Assembly (NCBI RefSeq): GCF_035917235.1
Contig: NZ_CP108423.1
Location: 5,361,501 to 5,425,500 of the forward strand
Direction: 5' to 3'
From: Streptomyces sp. NBC_01294
GTDB taxonomy: Bacteria; Actinomycetota; Actinomycetes; Streptomycetales; Streptomycetaceae
DNA: 64,000 bases
Part shown: one piece after another, positions 61,773-64,000 of the stretch
How positions within the stretch are numbered: the stretch's first letter is position 1
Layout: each line of letters begins with the position of its first letter
Program-made: the position numbers and the translations under genes
The notes under the pieces: model-generated
Databases searched by the model: none
The model's input: the letters and a program-made list of their open reading frames with translations, nothing else
What the model was told of the DNA's origin: nothing

Positions 61773-63167
61773 TCAGGCCTTGCGGGCCCTCAGCTCGCGG
61801 ATCCCCGCCACCGCGAGGACCAGCGCGGCCGCACCCGTCGACCACAGCAGCTGCGGCCGCGCGGAGTCGTCGAACAGCATCAGGACCAGCACCGCCGCCA
61901 TCCCGATGAGCGCAGTCCAGGTCAGGTACGGAAACAGCCACATCGGCAGGGTCAGCCGCTCCGGCATGTCCCGCTCGATGATCCGGCGCAGCTTCAGCTG
62001 CGAGATCGCGATCAGGGCCCACACGAACAGCAGCACCGCGCCGACCGCGTTGAGCATGTAGAGGAAGATCGTCTGCGGCCACAGCAGGTTCAGCACCACC
62101 GACACGAAGCCGAAGGCCACCGAGGCGAACACCGCCCGGCGCGGCACCCCGCCGCCCGAGACCTTCAGCAGCGACTTCGGCGCCTCGCCGCGCTCGGCGA
62201 GCGAGAAGACCATGCGCGAGGACCCGTACAGGTTCGCGTTGAGCGCCGAGAGCAGTGCCACGAACACCACGATGTTCATGATCTGGCCGGCCCCCGGGAT
62301 GCCGATGGAGTCCAGGACGGCGACGTACGGGCTCTGGCCCGGCTCCAGCGAATCCCACGGCAGCAGGGTCACGATGACCACCATCGAGCCGACGTAGAAG
62401 AAGAGGATGCGCCACACCGCGCTGCGCACCGCGCGGGACACCGACCGGGCCGGGTCGTCCGACTCGGCGGCGGCGATGGTGACGACCTCCAGGCCGCCGA
62501 AGGCGAAGATGACGGCGAGCATGCCGGCGATCACGCCGCCGAAGCCGGCCGGAAAGAAGCCGCCCTGCCCGGTGAGGTTGGTGAGGCCGACGGGCTCGGT
62601 GTCCGGGAGCAGGCCGAAGACCGCGAGGGTGCCCAGGATCAGGAAGAGCACGATCGCGCCCACCTTCAGGGCGGCGAACCAGAACTCGAACTCGCCGAAG
62701 TTCCGTACGGCGGCCAGGTTGCACACGGTGAAGACCACCATGAAGAGCAGCACCCAGACCCACTGGTCGACCGAGGGCAGCCAGCCGTTCGCGATCTTCG
62801 CCGCGCCGGTGGCCTCCACGGCCAGCACCACGACCAGCAGGAACCAGTACAGCCAGCCCGCCGAGAAGCCGGCCCAGCGGCCCAGGGCCTTCTCCGCGTA
62901 CACCGAGAAGGAGCCGGACGCGGGCATCGCGGCCGACATCTCCCCGAGCGCCCGCATCACCAGCATCGCGAGGACGCCCGCGAGCAGGTAGGAGCAGATG
63001 ATCGCGGGACCGGCGATGCCGATGCCCGCGCCGGAGCCCACGAAGAGCCCGGCGCCGATCACGCCGCCCAGACCCAGCATGGTCAGGTGGCGCTGCTTGA
63101 GACTGTGGCTGAGGGGTTCCTCGGGCAGCTCGGTCGTGGGAGGTGCTTCTGGCAGGCGCTCACGCAT
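61773..63167 (-). CDS. APC-family amino-acid permease (copy 2)
   Basis: A 464-residue, 12-helix AAT-type permease, paralogue of the one at 59367. Conserved marks are LGLGGVIGAGLFVGSGAGI, SGSFSVYAEKALGRWAGF and NFGEFEFWFAALKVGAIVLF. ATG 63167 begins MRERLPEAPPTTELPEE; the frame is open to 63266 but lacks a better start. The upstream 283 bp hold its promoter and the divergent bioY promoter, with a CCTCGT-G-ACGAGG palindrome at 63289-63301. Confidence 0.92.
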   Translation of the reverse strand: MRERLPEAPPTTELPEEPLSHSLKQRHLTMLGLGGVIGAGLFVGSGAGIGIAGPAIICSYLLAGVLAMLVMRALGEMSAAMPASGSFSVYAEKALGRWAGFSAGWLYWFLLVVVLAVEATGAAKIANGWLPSVDQWVWVLLFMVVFTVCNLAAVRNFGEFEFWFAALKVGAIVLFLILGTLAVFGLLPDTEPVGLTNLTGQGGFFPAGFGGVIAGMLAVIFAFGGLEVVTIAAAESDDPARSVSRAVRSAVWRILFFYVGSMVVIVTLLPWDSLEPGQSPYVAVLDSIGIPGAGQIMNIVVFVALLSALNANLYGSSRMVFSLAERGEAPKSLLKVSGGGVPRRAVFASVAFGFVSVVLNLLWPQTIFLYMLNAVGAVLLFVWALIAISQLKLRRIIERDMPERLTLPMWLFPYLTWTALIGMAAVLVLMLFDDSARPQLLWSTGAAALVLAVAGIRELRARKA

Positions 63168-63450
63168 GAGGGGTGCTCGTACTCTCGTTCGGCCCAGCGG
63201 TGGTCGGGCTCCGCAAGTGGATTGGCGGGACCCTACAGTCTCACTGAGCGGCGGCCGTCCGCGCAAAACGGACGTGTTGTCTGATGTTCCTCGTGACGAG
63301 GATCACGTCGACCCGGGTGTGTGGTGCGGGCTTTGTGAAATCTCCACCAAAGCGGGGAGCGGGGCTTTGTCCCGGGCAACGGCGGGTCGGTGGCGGACCG
63401 CGGACTAGCGTCGGTGATCGTCCTGCCCCACCACCCCTCGGAGCCTCCCG

Positions 63451-64000
63451 ATGAGCACTGCTTCCGTCCCCCTCCGGCCCGGCACCGTCCTCGCCGACCT
63501 GCTGCCCGCGAGCCGCGTCCGCGACACTGCGCTCGTCGTCGGCGGCGCGGCGCTCACCGGGCTGGCCGCCCAGATCTCCGTCCCCGTCGACGGGCTGGCC
63601 GCGCCGATCACCGGCCAGACCTTCGCCGCGCTGCTCGTCGGCACCGCGCTCGGCGCCGGCCGCGGCTTCCTCTCGCTCGCCCTCTACACGCTGGTCGGCA
63701 TGGCCGGCGTGCCGTGGTTCGCGGGCGGCGGCTCCGGCGCGGGCGGCGCGACCTTCGGGTACGTCCTCGGCATGCTGCTGGCCTCCACCGTCGTCGGCGC
63801 CTTGGCGCGGCGCGGCGCCGACCGCTCGGTCCTGCGGAACGCCGGTGCGATGGTGCTGGGCTCCGCCGTGGTCTACGCGGTGGGCGTGCCGTACCTGATG
63901 GCCGTCACCGGGATCTCCCTGGGCGTCGCCGTCGCGACGGGCCTGACCCCGTTCCTGATCGGCGACGCCCTCAAGGCCGCACTGGCCATGGGCGTCCTGC
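63451..64000 (+). CDS. bioY: Biotin transporter BioY, C-terminus beyond window
   Basis: At least 183 residues from ATG 63451 without a stop, cut by the right edge. It is the S (substrate-binding) component of an ECF-type biotin importer. BioY motifs are seen: ISVPVDGLAAPITGQTFAAL, ALGAGRGFLSLALYTLVGMA, VPWFAGGGSGAGGATFGYVL and the LTPFLIGDALKAALA end region. BioM/BioN ATPase and coupling genes could follow beyond the window. GGAG lies about 8 nt upstream of the ATG. It is divergent from permease copy 2. Confidence 0.92.
   Translation, partial: MSTASVPLRPGTVLADLLPASRVRDTALVVGGAALTGLAAQISVPVDGLAAPITGQTFAALLVGTALGAGRGFLSLALYTLVGMAGVPWFAGGGSGAGGATFGYVLGMLLASTVVGALARRGADRSVLRNAGAMVLGSAVVYAVGVPYLMAVTGISLGVAVATGLTPFLIGDALKAALAMGVL

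Overview
The window is high-G+C actinomycete chromosomal DNA, almost certainly Streptomyces. Support comes from GTG/TTG starts, G/C-ending codons, mycothiol-linked proteins, the csn chitosan-oligosaccharide operon, a Nur box in front of sodF, and copies of a dispersed repeat (core CCGGCGTTTGAGG) common in Streptomyces. There is no rRNA, tRNA or CRISPR array.

Layout. (1) 1-3.8 kb is an accessory patch: a truncated, lower-G+C membrane-protein gene running off the left edge, an IS5-family element with two overlapping transposase frames, a DinB/mycothiol-type gene whose stop codon is made by the IS end, a second inverted copy of the IS left end, and about 790 bp of non-coding DNA full of iteron-like and palindromic repeats. 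(2) 3.8-9.6 kb starts the conserved core: ettA, a hotdog thioesterase, a partner of unknown function, a secreted beta-helix protein, the truncated haemoglobin glbO and a PCMT-like methyltransferase. (3) 9.6-20.6 kb is one minus-strand operon: glnX-like sensor, glnH-like binding protein, coiled-coil protein, pknG kinase, PP2C phosphatase, VWA protein, FHA protein. It joins the mycobacterial GlnX/GlnH/PknG amino-acid sensing module to a kinase/phosphatase/VWA set with an FHA reader, and is the most interesting system here. (4) 20.8-27.6 kb is the csnR-E-F-G-H-K operon for glucosamine-oligosaccharide uptake and breakdown, with a ROK operator in front of csnR and a weaker one before csnE.

(5) 27.7-35.4 kb holds an MscS channel, an HNH nuclease, a large secreted GH84-like protein with one altered catalytic position, malQ and a small membrane protein. 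(6) 35.4-38.8 kb is an efflux locus: a MarR repressor with a perfect operator, two DMT/EamA exporters and a LysR regulator. (7) 39-58.5 kb is peptidase-rich: two tandem secreted TAP-type alpha/beta hydrolases, two M1 aminopeptidases, an M28 aminopeptidase and a subtilisin, interspersed with asd, a DUF1203 gene, a CGNR regulator/flavin-type oxidase pair, a DUF559-like gene and a mycothiol-type DsbA-family nitroreductase. (8) 58.5-64 kb has sodF under a Nur box, two APC amino-acid permeases flanking an SDR, and the start of bioY.

From memory, ettA / thioesterase / glbO / HNH / pepN / DsbA-type nitroreductase also lie together in Mycobacterium tuberculosis (about Rv2466c-Rv2477c). The PknG operon, csn operon, efflux locus and secreted peptidases look like Streptomyces-lineage insertions into that old block. 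Many convergent gene pairs are separated by strong hairpins or by the dispersed repeat, which probably acts as a bidirectional terminator.
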